A DNA stretch of 36,668 nucleotides, taken from positions 1 through 36,668 of the forward strand of contig VGTJ01000038.1 in assembly GCA_016874775.1 (NCBI GenBank), in the 5' to 3' direction. The stretch comes from Deltaproteobacteria bacterium (GTDB taxonomy: Bacteria > Desulfobacterota > Binatia > Bin18). Both the position numbers and the translations under genes were made by a program. A model generated the notes under the pieces. It was given only the letters and a program-made list of their open reading frames with translations. It did not search any database and was not told where the DNA came from. Of the stretch, positions 16,335 to 24,150 are shown one piece after another. Positions within the stretch are counted from its first letter, which is position 1. The number at the start of each line of letters is the position of its first letter.

Positions 16335-17165
16335 TTATTCGCCTGTGTACTCGAAGAAATTCTTCGGCGTCTCCCAGAGCCCGACCTTAGTCAATTGTGT
16401 CCCTAATTGGGGAGAGAGAAGATCCCAAATGACTTTTGTGATGTTCTCGCCCGTGGGGTTGAGTGTGGCGAACTCCGCAGTGTCGTTATTCAGGTGTTTG
16501 TGGTCGAAGCGATCCAGCACCTCGGTTTGCACGATTTGCATGAGTAACCCAAGGTCCATGATCATGCCGGTGCGAGGGTCGACTTCACCACGTACTGTTA
16601 CCTCTAGTTCGTAGTTGTGGCCGTGGCCGTTTGGGTTATTGCATTTCCCAAATACGGCGCGGTTCTCTTCATCGGAGAGAAGAGAACTATGAAGTCGGTG
16701 GGCGGCGCTGAAACCAAAAGTTTTTGTCAGGTATGCCATAGTACGTCCTTCTCCAGCAAACACATCTGACCACAACGTCGGTTCCTCATAGAGACGAACT
16801 TGCGCTAGGTGATAGTGATTACGCTCGGTTTGGAGTTTTTCTTCGATGCGATCCCGCATGTACGTGGCGAGATTCTCTGTTGTCGGTATGCGAGTGTTGA
16901 ACGAGGGATGATCCGCGTTAATGAATTTATGATCAAATTCGGCGCTGACTTCTTTTAAGATAAGGTCAAGTTCCTTGACGTTCAGAACCATGCCTGTGTG
17001 CGGGTCGATACGTCCGGAGAGGGAGACGCGGAGAATATAGCTATGACCGTGGCCATACGGACTGACGCACTTTCCGAAAGTGCGATGGTTTTCCTCGAGG
17101 GAGAAGTTTGGATTCCAGTAACGATGAGAAGCCTCGAATTCGACCAGACGGGTTAAATAATACAT
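16335..17165 (-). CDS. Tandem two-domain 6-pyruvoyl-tetrahydropterin synthase
   Basis: This 276-residue protein is two complete PTPS folds in one chain. Domain 1 (about 1-130) has zinc ligands H14, H39 and H41, catalytic C33 (GKCVSPYGHGH) and the D78-H79 pair. Domain 2 (about 142-276) has H156, H181 and H183, C175 (GKCNNPNGHGH) and D221-H222. Substrate-binding Glu residues are in VRLYEEP and VGLWETP. Both domains show the C-X5-HGH spacing of biopterin-type PTPS rather than the C-X3-HGH of QueD. The enzyme converts dihydroneopterin triphosphate to 6-pyruvoyl-tetrahydropterin. ATG 17165 is chosen because the fold begins there; a TTG at 17210 is unlikely. It is the first gene of the importer operon. 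Confidence 0.88.
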   Translation of the reverse strand: MYYLTRLVEFEASHRYWNPNFSLEENHRTFGKCVSPYGHGHSYILRVSLSGRIDPHTGMVLNVKELDLILKEVSAEFDHKFINADHPSFNTRIPTTENLATYMRDRIEEKLQTERNHYHLAQVRLYEEPTLWSDVFAGEGRTMAYLTKTFGFSAAHRLHSSLLSDEENRAVFGKCNNPNGHGHNYELEVTVRGEVDPRTGMIMDLGLLMQIVQTEVLDRFDHKHLNNDTAEFATLNPTGENITKVIWDLLSPQLGTQLTKVGLWETPKNFFEYTGE

Positions 17166-17249
17166 GGCCCTACTCTTAGCGATGGAGTGAGGGAAGGATG
17201 CAGAAAACAAGATGGGGGGTCAAGTAGGTCGCTCGCTTGAGTGCGGAGG

Positions 17250-17999
17250 TTAAGTGGAAACGCCAGCAAGGGCATGGAGGACTCGGATGACTTTGGCGAT
17301 TTCTTCAGACGAGACGTCTTCGGGAACGGAAACGATTGCGCGACGACCTGGGCTGAGAGGGATCTCTTGACGGCACTGGGGGATTGGATCGTCGCGAAGG
17401 CGATTGGTGTCGGGGGGAAGTTCCGGTGTTTTGGGAAGGGGATGCGATAGGAGATGGGAAGCGAGAGTAGGGGGATATGAGACGGGAGGAGTGTATGAGC
17501 GGGATTGGGTTAATCCAGCGAAACGAGCAGATTCAAGGAATGATTTGGCAACGGTTTCCGCATTGGTTTTGGTAAAGCGGTGCTTGAGGACGAGTTGGTT
17601 AGTTAGATTGATGTCAGATGGCAGGCCTCCGCCAGTAGTTTCATATTGATTGAGTAACCCTTGAAAGATAGTCGGACGACTGAGCGCTTCACGGAGAGCG
17701 TGTTGGCGATCTGATTCGTCGGTTGAATGGTCAATGCGAAGAAAAAGATCGCTAACGCGAAGATCTTTGCCGACGGGTTCGAGGAAGCCATATTGGCGAA
17801 GACTGCTTAGCTTGCGGTTGAAGGGGCCAGATTGCGCCGCCAAAGACAGATGTTCGGCTATGGACTCTCGGCTTATAGGGACCTGATTTTCTATCCGAAA
17901 GATCTTACGAGCGTCTTCTAACGCTTCTTGCACGCTATACGCAGGAGCATTTGGACTTTTTTGGCGGATCCCTTTTGGCTTGTCCACAATATTTTCCAT
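17250..17999 (-). CDS. Unknown protein with N-terminal winged-helix-like domain
   Basis: This 249-residue protein has no function I can name. Residues about 20-80 (APAYSVQEALEDARKIF, ISRESIAEHLSLAAQSGPFN, RKLSSLRQYGFLEPVG then DLRVSDLFLRI) look like a winged-helix domain of the DUF5343-like type found in uncharacterised bacterial proteins. The middle is helical. A Pro/Ser-rich linker follows (SYTPPVSYPPTLASHLLSHP), then a short conserved-looking C-terminal strand-helix (GRRAIVSVPEDVSSEEIAKV). It lies 84 bases upstream of the PTPS operon on the same strand, preceded by a long AT-rich interval. A DNA-binding or regulatory role is possible but not shown. Confidence 0.65.
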   Translation of the reverse strand: MENIVDKPKGIRQKSPNAPAYSVQEALEDARKIFRIENQVPISRESIAEHLSLAAQSGPFNRKLSSLRQYGFLEPVGKDLRVSDLFLRIDHSTDESDRQHALREALSRPTIFQGLLNQYETTGGGLPSDINLTNQLVLKHRFTKTNAETVAKSFLESARFAGLTQSRSYTPPVSYPPTLASHLLSHPLPKTPELPPDTNRLRDDPIPQCRQEIPLSPGRRAIVSVPEDVSSEEIAKVIRVLHALAGVST

Positions 18000-18673
18000 A
18001 AGATCCCTTTGCTTTTAGAATTATTCACATATTTTTCGGCCTGTGAAAAGAGCAAGGTAAAGCCATTTTACTTGACTAGAGTAAGGACAAATTTTAATTA
18101 GACAAAAAAGAAATAAAAAATAATTAATTGCTATTAAATAAGCCTAAAAAGAATAAAAATCTCGTAAATGTCTCTTATTAAAGGAAGAGGGGGTGAGGGG
18201 AAGGTGATCTGAGGCGGTTAGGTTTGTGACGTTGGGTTGGGCTGAGGATTGTATTTGGCGAATGGGAGAGACAAAAATTTGTGAATTGAGTGGCGAGTAT
18301 GGCTAGATAGAAATGGCAGATGTGGCGCCGTGGTGTCGTGGAATAGGGGATGCTTTAAGGGGGCGGCGGTTTGGCTTTTCGAGGACTTTTGTGGGGTTGC
18401 CGCTCACGGGGGCACTGCGCTTTGCTCCGCTGCGCTTCGCACGCGAGTGCCCCCGTGAGCTTCGTTGGGATGCGGTAGTAAAGGAGGGTGGTGGGAGATA
18501 AGAGGTGTGGGGTAGTGATGGAGATTGAATTGGGGTGGTTCACGCGAATGCTGAGAGCTTACGCTGGAGGATGCGGGTGTTTCAGGGACTGTGTAGGTAA
18601 TGCGTGGGGCTCTGTAAGGTCAGGAGTGCGCGAGGCGTAGTAAGTCGGTGAGGGCCATCGGGGAGTTCGAGAT
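18000..18673. other. 674-base intergenic interval with AT-rich block
   Basis: No convincing gene is seen here. Bases about 18040-18180 are strikingly AT-rich compared with the surroundings (runs of A and TTAATTA-type sequence) and probably contain the promoter of the unknown gene at 17999 and possibly one in the other direction. The block includes TTGACTAGAGTAAG at 18072. The right half is GC-rich and holds a large palindrome (18402-18460). A short open frame at 18313-18501 lies across this palindrome and is not accepted as coding. Confidence 0.5.
18402..18460. repeat. Large GC-rich inverted repeat
   Basis: GCTCACGGGGGCACT (18402-18416) is perfectly repeated in inverse orientation as AGTGCCCCCGTGAGC (18446-18460). 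The 29-base centre is itself made of GCG/CGC alternations. The stem would be very stable as RNA or extruded DNA. No T-run flanks it, so a repeat or REP-like element is more likely than a terminator. Confidence 0.6.
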
Positions 18674-19426
18674 ATGAAGTTACAGGGAGCGACAGCACTT
18701 ATCACTGGAGCTGGACGGCGTTTAGGTCGCGCGATTGCTCTTGCTCTGGCCGAGCGAGGAGTTGATCTCATCTTGCATATGCACTCAGCGTCTGAGGATG
18801 TAGTAGCGGAGATAGAAAAACGGGGTGGCCGAGCGGAGATTGTGAGAGTGGATTTGTCAACAGCTGGTGGAGCTGAGACATTGGTGCAGGAGGTGCTCCG
18901 ACGTACTGGAAAAGTTGATGTGTTGGTGAATAGCGCTGCCGTATTTGGGGCGAATACGATACAGACGCTTTTGGTGGCGGAATGGCGGAAGGTGTTGCGC
19001 GTAAACCTAGAGGCACCATTGATTCTGGCAGTTCGACTCGGACGCATCATGCACGAGCAGCGGGGTGGGAAGATTATCCAACTTGGGGATTGGAGTGGTC
19101 AGCGACCGGTGCGTCACTATCTTCCCTATTGTGTAACGAAGGGAGGGGTACATATGTCGACAGCGGCGTTAGCGAAAGCATTCGCACCGCACGTGCAGGT
19201 GAATGAACTGATTTTGGGGCCAGTGTTGCCGCCAGTGGACTACGATGCAGGTTCCTTGCAGCGGCTTATCGGGACTACTCCGTTGCGGCGCTTAGGGACA
19301 CCTGAAGACGTGCTTCGCATATTGATGTTTCTGCTTGACGAAGGGGACTTCGTGACGGGCGCATCTTACGTGGTTGATGGTGGATGGCTTGCGCAGCCGC
19401 CGGGAGGGATGGAGACTTCACTATAA
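18674..19426 (+). CDS. SDR oxidoreductase resembling pteridine reductases
   Basis: This 250-residue SDR has the cofactor motif ITGAGRRLGRAIALALAERG (the GxxRLG form is typical of pteridine reductase/FolM-like enzymes), VDVLVNSAAVFG in place of NNAG, and catalytic Tyr-Lys in LPYCVTKGGVHMSTAALAK. The motif GPVLPP near the substrate loop also recurs in that group. A GGGAG precedes the ATG weakly. Its 3' end overlaps the convergent NRDE gene by 61 bases. Pteridine reduction would fit the nearby PTPS operon, but a general 3-oxoacyl-type SDR role cannot be excluded. Confidence 0.75.
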   Translation: MKLQGATALITGAGRRLGRAIALALAERGVDLILHMHSASEDVVAEIEKRGGRAEIVRVDLSTAGGAETLVQEVLRRTGKVDVLVNSAAVFGANTIQTLLVAEWRKVLRVNLEAPLILAVRLGRIMHEQRGGKIIQLGDWSGQRPVRHYLPYCVTKGGVHMSTAALAKAFAPHVQVNELILGPVLPPVDYDAGSLQRLIGTTPLRRLGTPEDVLRILMFLLDEGDFVTGASYVVDGGWLAQPPGGMETSL

Positions 19427-20145
19427 GTGTTACGACAGGGGGAACCCGGAGCGAAGGTATAACGGTAGCGGCGTTCGGTTTGGGAATACGCAAGAACACT
19501 CGAAGAGCAGGTGCCGTACCCATCCAAGTGAATACAGACGCTTGCTCGTGGATCTGGGTCGGGAGCATGGGTTGCAAGAAGGGGATGAAGTTGGGCGCAG
19601 ATGTCGGAGAAAGCCAGTGGCTGGGCTGGAGTGAGAAGGGGAAGGCGCGCGAAGTCTGGACTTGAGCGTTTGGTGCGTGGGCAACTGAGGTCGTTGAGGT
19701 TGTAGTTGGTCAGGAGATGGAAGCCTGGACGAAGCGGTTGCGTCTCGAAGAGGGGTGCTTGGGCGTGAATAACAAACGCTTCAGTGTGATCGGCGATCAG
19801 CAGATTGAAAGGATTGTAGTCACTCGGGGATTGGGCGTTGACATAGTCGACTGCCTGACGGACTGACGAATACTTGAGGGCTTCAAGGCAAAGCAGGCCA
19901 CGTGAACGGCAGTGGGGGTCAGCAGTGCGACCGGTATGGCGATTGAGGATGGCTGCAATCATGCCATGTTCATTGACTGCGAGCCACGTTCCACCGGCAA
20001 GTAAGTCTTGACCACCGTAGATCCATGGGCTCGACGAGAGTTGGCGAGGAGTCGCAGAAGGTCGAGAGAGGGACTCGTCGCGGTTTGCGGCAGCAACAAT
20101 GGGGTAATGAGGAAATGATTGGAAGTAAAAGGCAAGCGTACACAT
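19366..20145 (-). CDS. NRDE-family protein (TANGO2 homologue)
   Basis: This 259-residue protein begins MCTLAFYFQ and has the family-defining AANRDE motif at residues 19-24. GGQDLLAGGTWLAVNEHGMIAAI and the FNLLIADHTEAFV segment are conserved in TANGO2-like proteins. The N-terminal Cys2 suggests an Ntn-hydrolase-like fold. Bacterial function is not established; in animals TANGO2 has been linked to haem and lipid handling. The C-terminal 20 residues overlap the convergent SDR gene by 61 bases, which is long for two intact genes and suggests one of the two 3' ends was extended. Confidence 0.85.
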   Translation of the reverse strand: MCTLAFYFQSFPHYPIVAAANRDESLSRPSATPRQLSSSPWIYGGQDLLAGGTWLAVNEHGMIAAILNRHTGRTADPHCRSRGLLCLEALKYSSVRQAVDYVNAQSPSDYNPFNLLIADHTEAFVIHAQAPLFETQPLRPGFHLLTNYNLNDLSCPRTKRSSPDFARLPLLTPAQPLAFSDICAQLHPLLATHAPDPDPRASVCIHLDGYGTCSSSVLAYSQTERRYRYTFAPGSPCRNTYSEVSIPPGGCASHPPSTT

Positions 20146-20304
20146 GGGGGCGAATTATAGGAAAAGAACTCCTGCGTATGCAAGGGTGCTACGAGGAGCG
20201 GAGGATGGACTACGTCTTAGTGTGGGAGGCCGTTGGCGGGCGCGCCTTGTCATAGGCTTTTTGCATGTGCTAGGGTGTGACAAATTTACGGCCAGGGAGG
20301 GAGA

Positions 20305-21270
20305 ATGTTCACTTCGATCGAGGATGTTATTAACAAGTTCGCAGAGCAAAAATATATCTGCAATCAGCGGATTGCCACGATTGTGTATCTCGCGAACCAT
20401 CTGCGAAAACCGATCCTGGTCGAAGGGCCGGCTGGGGTAGGAAAGACCGAACTCGCGAAAGTAGTCGGCGAAGCTTTGCACTGTGATTTGGTACGGTTGC
20501 AGTGTTATGAAGGCTTGGATGAAGCGAAGGCGCTGTACGAGTGGGAATACGCGAAGCAGCTTCTGTATACGCAAATTCTGAAGGATAAAATTGGCGAGGT
20601 GATTGAAGGGACTCGGAACCTTGCAGAAGCAGTCGATCGGATTGGCACTCAAGATAGCGTATTCTTTTCGCAGCGATTCATTTTGCCACGGCCGTTGTTG
20701 CAAGCGATATCAGCAGAGAAACAGCTCGTGCTCCTCATTGATGAGATCGATAAATCTGACAGTGAGTTTGAAGCCTTCTTATTAGAAGTGCTGAGCGATT
20801 TTCAAGTGAGCGTGCCGGAACTTGGGACCATCCGAGCAAAGCAGATTCCGCTCGTGGTGCTGACTAGCAATAATGCCCGAGAAATGTCGGATGCGTTGAA
20901 ACGGCGTTGCTTACATCTTTATATCGACTTTCCTGATCGTGAGCAGGAACTGGCGATTGTAAAGATGAAAGTTCCAGGGATTGCGGAAAAGCTAGCGGAA
21001 GAGGTGGTTGAAGTCGTTCAGGGAATTCGTAAGCTCGACCTGAAAAAAGTTCCGAGCATTAGTGAGACGCTCGATTGGGCAAAAGCGCTCACGTTGCTCA
21101 ACGTTGATAAACTTGAGGAGCAGGTGGTGAACGAAACCCTCAATACGATCCTCAAGTATGAGGGAGATGTGCGTAAGGCTGAGGCTGAACTCAAGGAATA
21201 CCTGCAGAAGCAGAAAACGAAGGCGACGAAAGCCGGTGCGGGCCAGAGCGATAAAGACCTTCTCCATTAA
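20305..21270 (+). CDS. MoxR-family AAA+ ATPase
   Basis: This 321-residue AAA+ chaperone has Walker A EGPAGVGKTEL, Walker B LVLLIDEIDKSD, sensor 1 PLVVLTSNNAREMSDAL and the arginine-finger region LKRRCLHLYIDFPDRE. A basic, helical C-terminal tail (AELKEYLQKQKTKATKAG) follows. A strong GGAGGGAGA precedes the ATG. The next gene, 35 bases on, encodes a VWA (CoxE-like) protein. MoxR ATPases typically act with VWA partners to insert metals or activate enzyme complexes; CoxD/CoxE for CO dehydrogenase is the best-known example. No target enzyme is encoded nearby, so the client is unknown. Confidence 0.93.
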   Translation: MFTSIEDVINKFAEQKYICNQRIATIVYLANHLRKPILVEGPAGVGKTELAKVVGEALHCDLVRLQCYEGLDEAKALYEWEYAKQLLYTQILKDKIGEVIEGTRNLAEAVDRIGTQDSVFFSQRFILPRPLLQAISAEKQLVLLIDEIDKSDSEFEAFLLEVLSDFQVSVPELGTIRAKQIPLVVLTSNNAREMSDALKRRCLHLYIDFPDREQELAIVKMKVPGIAEKLAEEVVEVVQGIRKLDLKKVPSISETLDWAKALTLLNVDKLEEQVVNETLNTILKYEGDVRKAEAELKEYLQKQKTKATKAGAGQSDKDLLH

Positions 21271-21305
21271 CGAACGATACGAAAGACATCGAAACGAGTG
21301 CCGCC

Positions 21306-22718
21306 ATGGATGACAAGATTATCGAATTCACTCATTTACTGCGCGAGAATGGTCTGAAAGTGTCGGCGGCCGAGAATATGGATACGTTCTCTGCGCTTGG
21401 GTTGGTTGGCATACGGAACCGTGAGATCTTGAAGGATACGCTCCGGGCAACGTTGGTGAAACGAGTTGTTGACATTCCCGTCTATAACGAACTGTTTGAT
21501 CTGTATTTCACCGGCCTTGGGGAGATTATTAAGCAGGCTGGCGCAGAGACGATGGCTGCGATGGAGATGTCAGAGGAGGAGTTTCAGAAATTTCTTGAGC
21601 AATTGGAAGAGCAACTCAAGAACATGGGGACCGACTTGTCTGAGTTGGCAAAAGCGCTGCTCTCAAACAATACCGGGCAGCTAGAGCGCATGCTACGGGA
21701 AGCGGCTCAGCAGGCGAACCTGCAGGATATTCAACGTTCGTTTCAGGAAGGGCAGTTTGCCAACGCTGTGGCGCAGATGTTGGGATTTGGCCAGCTCATG
21801 CAGGAAATGCAAGCGCTGAAGGAAGCATTGCAGCGAGCTGGTTTGAACCCGCAACAGGTAGAACAAGCGCTGGCGTATATTGACCGGCGCATGCAAGATC
21901 TTGCGCATATGGTGCGGAGTTTTGTCCGGGCGGAGCTGGAGAAACAGAATCCGCAAGTGCGGGAACAGCAGAAAATGCGCACGCTTGCGGACAAGAGCTT
22001 TTATTATCTGACGGAGGACGAGATCCGAAAGATGATGGAGGCGGTTGCTAAGCTCGCTCAGCGACTGAAGCATGTGATTGCCATCCGGCGAAAACGGGCA
22101 AAGCGTGGCCATTTTGATTTGCAGCAGACGTTGCGGAAGAACTTGCAGTACGGCGGGGTGCCATTTCGGATCGTGCTTGATCGTCGCAAGAAGGAGAAAC
22201 CACAGGTGGTGATTCTGTGTGACGTGTCGGATTCGGTTCGGAATGTGTCGCGATTTATGTTGCAATTTGTCTATTCCGTACAGGATCTGTATTCGAAGGT
22301 GCGGAGTTTTATTTTTGTCGCTGATTTGGGAGAAGTGACGAAGCTCTTTGAGGACAACGAGATACAATCTGCTATCGATCTAGCTATGCGTGGGAACATG
22401 ATCAACCTGTACGCGCATTCGGATTTCGGACGGGCGTTTAAAATGTTTCATCGTGATTATTTGTCCGCGATCAATAAGCGGACAACGGTGATTATTTTGG
22501 GCGACGCGCGCAATAACTACAACTTGCCGCATGAGTGGGTAATCCGGGACATGAAATTGCGAGCGAAGCAAGTGATTTGGTTGAATCCTGAAAGTCGCTT
22601 GACGTGGGGATTTGGTGATAGCGAAATGGATCGCTACGCTCCGTATTGTGACATGGTGGAGGAGTGTCGGAATCTCAATCAGTTGTATAGAGTTATCGAT
22701 AAACTGGTTACCGCTTGA
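21306..22718 (+). CDS. VWA-domain protein, CoxE-like partner of MoxR
   Basis: This 470-residue protein has an N-terminal helical region, a Gln/Glu-rich coiled segment (residues about 80-240) and a C-terminal von Willebrand A domain. The MIDAS motif reads VVILCDVSDSVRNVS, with a later acidic segment in RTTVIILGDARNNYN. The C-terminus LNQLYRVIDKL resembles CoxE. The gene lies 35 bases after the MoxR ATPase gene, which is the usual pair. Such pairs remodel or load metals into partner complexes in the cytoplasm. The long charged helical insert is more extended than in compact CoxE proteins. Confidence 0.88.
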   Translation: MDDKIIEFTHLLRENGLKVSAAENMDTFSALGLVGIRNREILKDTLRATLVKRVVDIPVYNELFDLYFTGLGEIIKQAGAETMAAMEMSEEEFQKFLEQLEEQLKNMGTDLSELAKALLSNNTGQLERMLREAAQQANLQDIQRSFQEGQFANAVAQMLGFGQLMQEMQALKEALQRAGLNPQQVEQALAYIDRRMQDLAHMVRSFVRAELEKQNPQVREQQKMRTLADKSFYYLTEDEIRKMMEAVAKLAQRLKHVIAIRRKRAKRGHFDLQQTLRKNLQYGGVPFRIVLDRRKKEKPQVVILCDVSDSVRNVSRFMLQFVYSVQDLYSKVRSFIFVADLGEVTKLFEDNEIQSAIDLAMRGNMINLYAHSDFGRAFKMFHRDYLSAINKRTTVIILGDARNNYNLPHEWVIRDMKLRAKQVIWLNPESRLTWGFGDSEMDRYAPYCDMVEECRNLNQLYRVIDKLVTA

Positions 22719-22793
22719 TGAGGGAGGCGTGGCATTAAGGGGCGCCAGACGGGTATTGAGGACCGTGACTCTTTCTGCACGAATGAGGATGCT

Positions 22794-23312
22794 ATGGCGA
22801 GAGAAGAATTTATCGAGATGCGGGTCGGGGGATTGACTCTTGACCCGGTAACAAAAACACCCATCGTCATTTTGAAAGATCCTGATAACAAGCTCAACCT
22901 GCCAATTTGGATTGGGCTTATGGAAGCAACCGCGATGGCCACTGAGATTGAGGGAATCAAGATGGCACGGCCTATGACGCACGATCTGTTACGGACGGTG
23001 GTTGACACGTTGGGCGGGAGTGTAGAAGCGATTGAAGTCACGGATCTGCGTGACAGTACGTACTATGCAAGTATTTGTTTAGACATACAGGGCCAAAAAG
23101 TTATCATCGATTCACGGCCAAGTGATGCGATTTCGCTTGCGCTACGCACGAAGAGTCCGATCTTTGTGGCAAAGAAAGTATTGGAAGCGTCAAGCACGTT
23201 ACAGCAGAAAATGGAAGATCATCAGGAGCAGAATCTCTCTAATGTCTCAAGAGATAAATGGGCAGAAATCCTAGAGAAGATGTCTCCAGACGATTTCAAG
23301 TACAAGATGTAA
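22794..23312 (+). CDS. Bifunctional nuclease-domain (BFN/DUF151) protein
   Basis: This 172-residue protein opens with EMRVGGLTLDPVTKTPIVIL and continues LPIWIGLMEATAMATEIEG then RPMTHDLLRTVVDTLGGSV; VIIDSRPSDAISLALRTKSPIFV completes the BFN domain. In plants and archaea this fold has RNase/DNase activity, but in bacteria the role is little studied. A GAGGA precedes the ATG at 22794. It follows the VWA gene by 75 bases, and its end overlaps the possible start of the TPR gene. Its C-terminal 40 residues are Gln- and Ser-rich and look flexible. Confidence 0.9.
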   Translation: MAREEFIEMRVGGLTLDPVTKTPIVILKDPDNKLNLPIWIGLMEATAMATEIEGIKMARPMTHDLLRTVVDTLGGSVEAIEVTDLRDSTYYASICLDIQGQKVIIDSRPSDAISLALRTKSPIFVAKKVLEASSTLQQKMEDHQEQNLSNVSRDKWAEILEKMSPDDFKYKM

Positions 23313-23995
23313 CAGAGACATATGCTGAGAAGGTAGAAAAGCACGTGGCGAAAGCAGTTTCTATACAAGAGCGAATAGCGGGGTTGGAAGACGGCATGCT
23401 GTGGGATGTTATTACGCAGAAGATTCGTGATAATCAGCTCGCGGTTGGGGTGGTGATTGGTATTGCTGTTCTTTTGGCCTGTGGCGCGCTTTACTTTCGA
23501 TTGCAAAAAACTGCAGCTCTAGAACACTTGAGAGTAGGCATTGCGACGCTCCAAGGTGGAGAGGCGCAAAAGGCGGTAGAAACACTGCAAAAGGCGCGGA
23601 GTTCTTCCATCGGTACAACAGAGCAAGCGTTGGGTCTTTACTATCTTGGTGAAGCGTATGCGAAACTTGATAAGAAGGACGATGCGTTGAAGAGCTATGA
23701 GCAAGGCCTAGCGACGGTGAAACGGAGTGCGGGAAGAAGCTCCCTCGAACAACTGCTTCTTGTGAAGCTCGCGCAAATGGAAGAACGTCGGGGTGCTGAG
23801 GCGCAGGCTCGGCAGCACTATGAGCAAGCCAAAGAGATAGATGGTCCATTGAAACTTGAAGCGCTAGCGGCAGCTGGGCGATTGGCTGAAAAACTCAATG
23901 ATCCAAACGCCGCGAAGTCCTACTACGAGCAACTGTCATCAGGGTCTCCGTCGTATCCATTGACGGAAATATTTCAGGCAAAAGTAGGGAAGTAG
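23258..23995 (+). CDS. Single-pass membrane TPR protein
   Basis: This protein has up to 245 residues. A membrane helix lies at about 62-80 (LAVGVVIGIAVLLACGALYF). TPR-like repeats follow: EQALGLYYLGEAYAKLDKKD, SLEQLLLVKLAQMEERRGAE and DPNAAKSYYEQLSSGSPSY. It resembles the YfgM/tetratricopeptide family of membrane-anchored periplasmic proteins that help outer-membrane or secreted protein handling. The start is uncertain: ATG 23258 overlaps the BFN gene by 55 bases, and GTG 23345 is a reasonable alternative. It is the last gene of the MoxR-VWA-BFN-TPR run. Confidence 0.75.
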   Translation: MGRNPREDVSRRFQVQDVTETYAEKVEKHVAKAVSIQERIAGLEDGMLWDVITQKIRDNQLAVGVVIGIAVLLACGALYFRLQKTAALEHLRVGIATLQGGEAQKAVETLQKARSSSIGTTEQALGLYYLGEAYAKLDKKDDALKSYEQGLATVKRSAGRSSLEQLLLVKLAQMEERRGAEAQARQHYEQAKEIDGPLKLEALAAAGRLAEKLNDPNAAKSYYEQLSSGSPSYPLTEIFQAKVGK

Positions 23996-24136
23996 GAGGG
24001 GTGAGAAGAAAAGGAGAAACTCTAATCCTATAATGTCCGATAATATATATTAAGTAATTTTAAAAACGCGACTGTCGGATCTCTCCCGGGCAGCCAGGGA
24101 AATTCAGCAGTGGCCTGTAATTCAGCCTCCTGGATT

Positions 24137-24150
24137 CCCGCATTCGCGGG
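24137..24150. repeat. REP-like dyad CCCGCATTCGCGGG
   Basis: CCCGC and GCGGG flank ATTC in the context TGGATTCCCGCATTCGCGGG then TATGACG. This is a common dispersed intergenic element in environmental and pathogenic proteobacteria (consensus close to GGATTCCCGCNTTCGCGGGAA followed by TGACG). One copy is seen in this window. Confidence 0.55.

Noticed and set aside
16335-17165. QueD (queuosine pathway) identity for the PTPS
   Set aside because: Both domains have C-X5-HGH rather than C-X3-HGH, and no queC, queE or queF lies nearby; not fully excluded.
18072-18100. Sigma-70 promoter TTGACT with TAATTA or TTTAAT
   Set aside because: The -35 is good but the -10 choices give poor match or 15-base spacing, and no plus-strand gene follows for over 500 bases.
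18313-18501. Short plus-strand open frame of 62 codons
   Set aside because: It lies across the large GC-rich palindrome, has no ribosome-binding site or known motif, and its sequence is explained by the inverted repeat.
19374-19665. Plus-strand frames opposite the NRDE gene
   Set aside because: They are antisense shadows of a well-conserved protein with the AANRDE motif.
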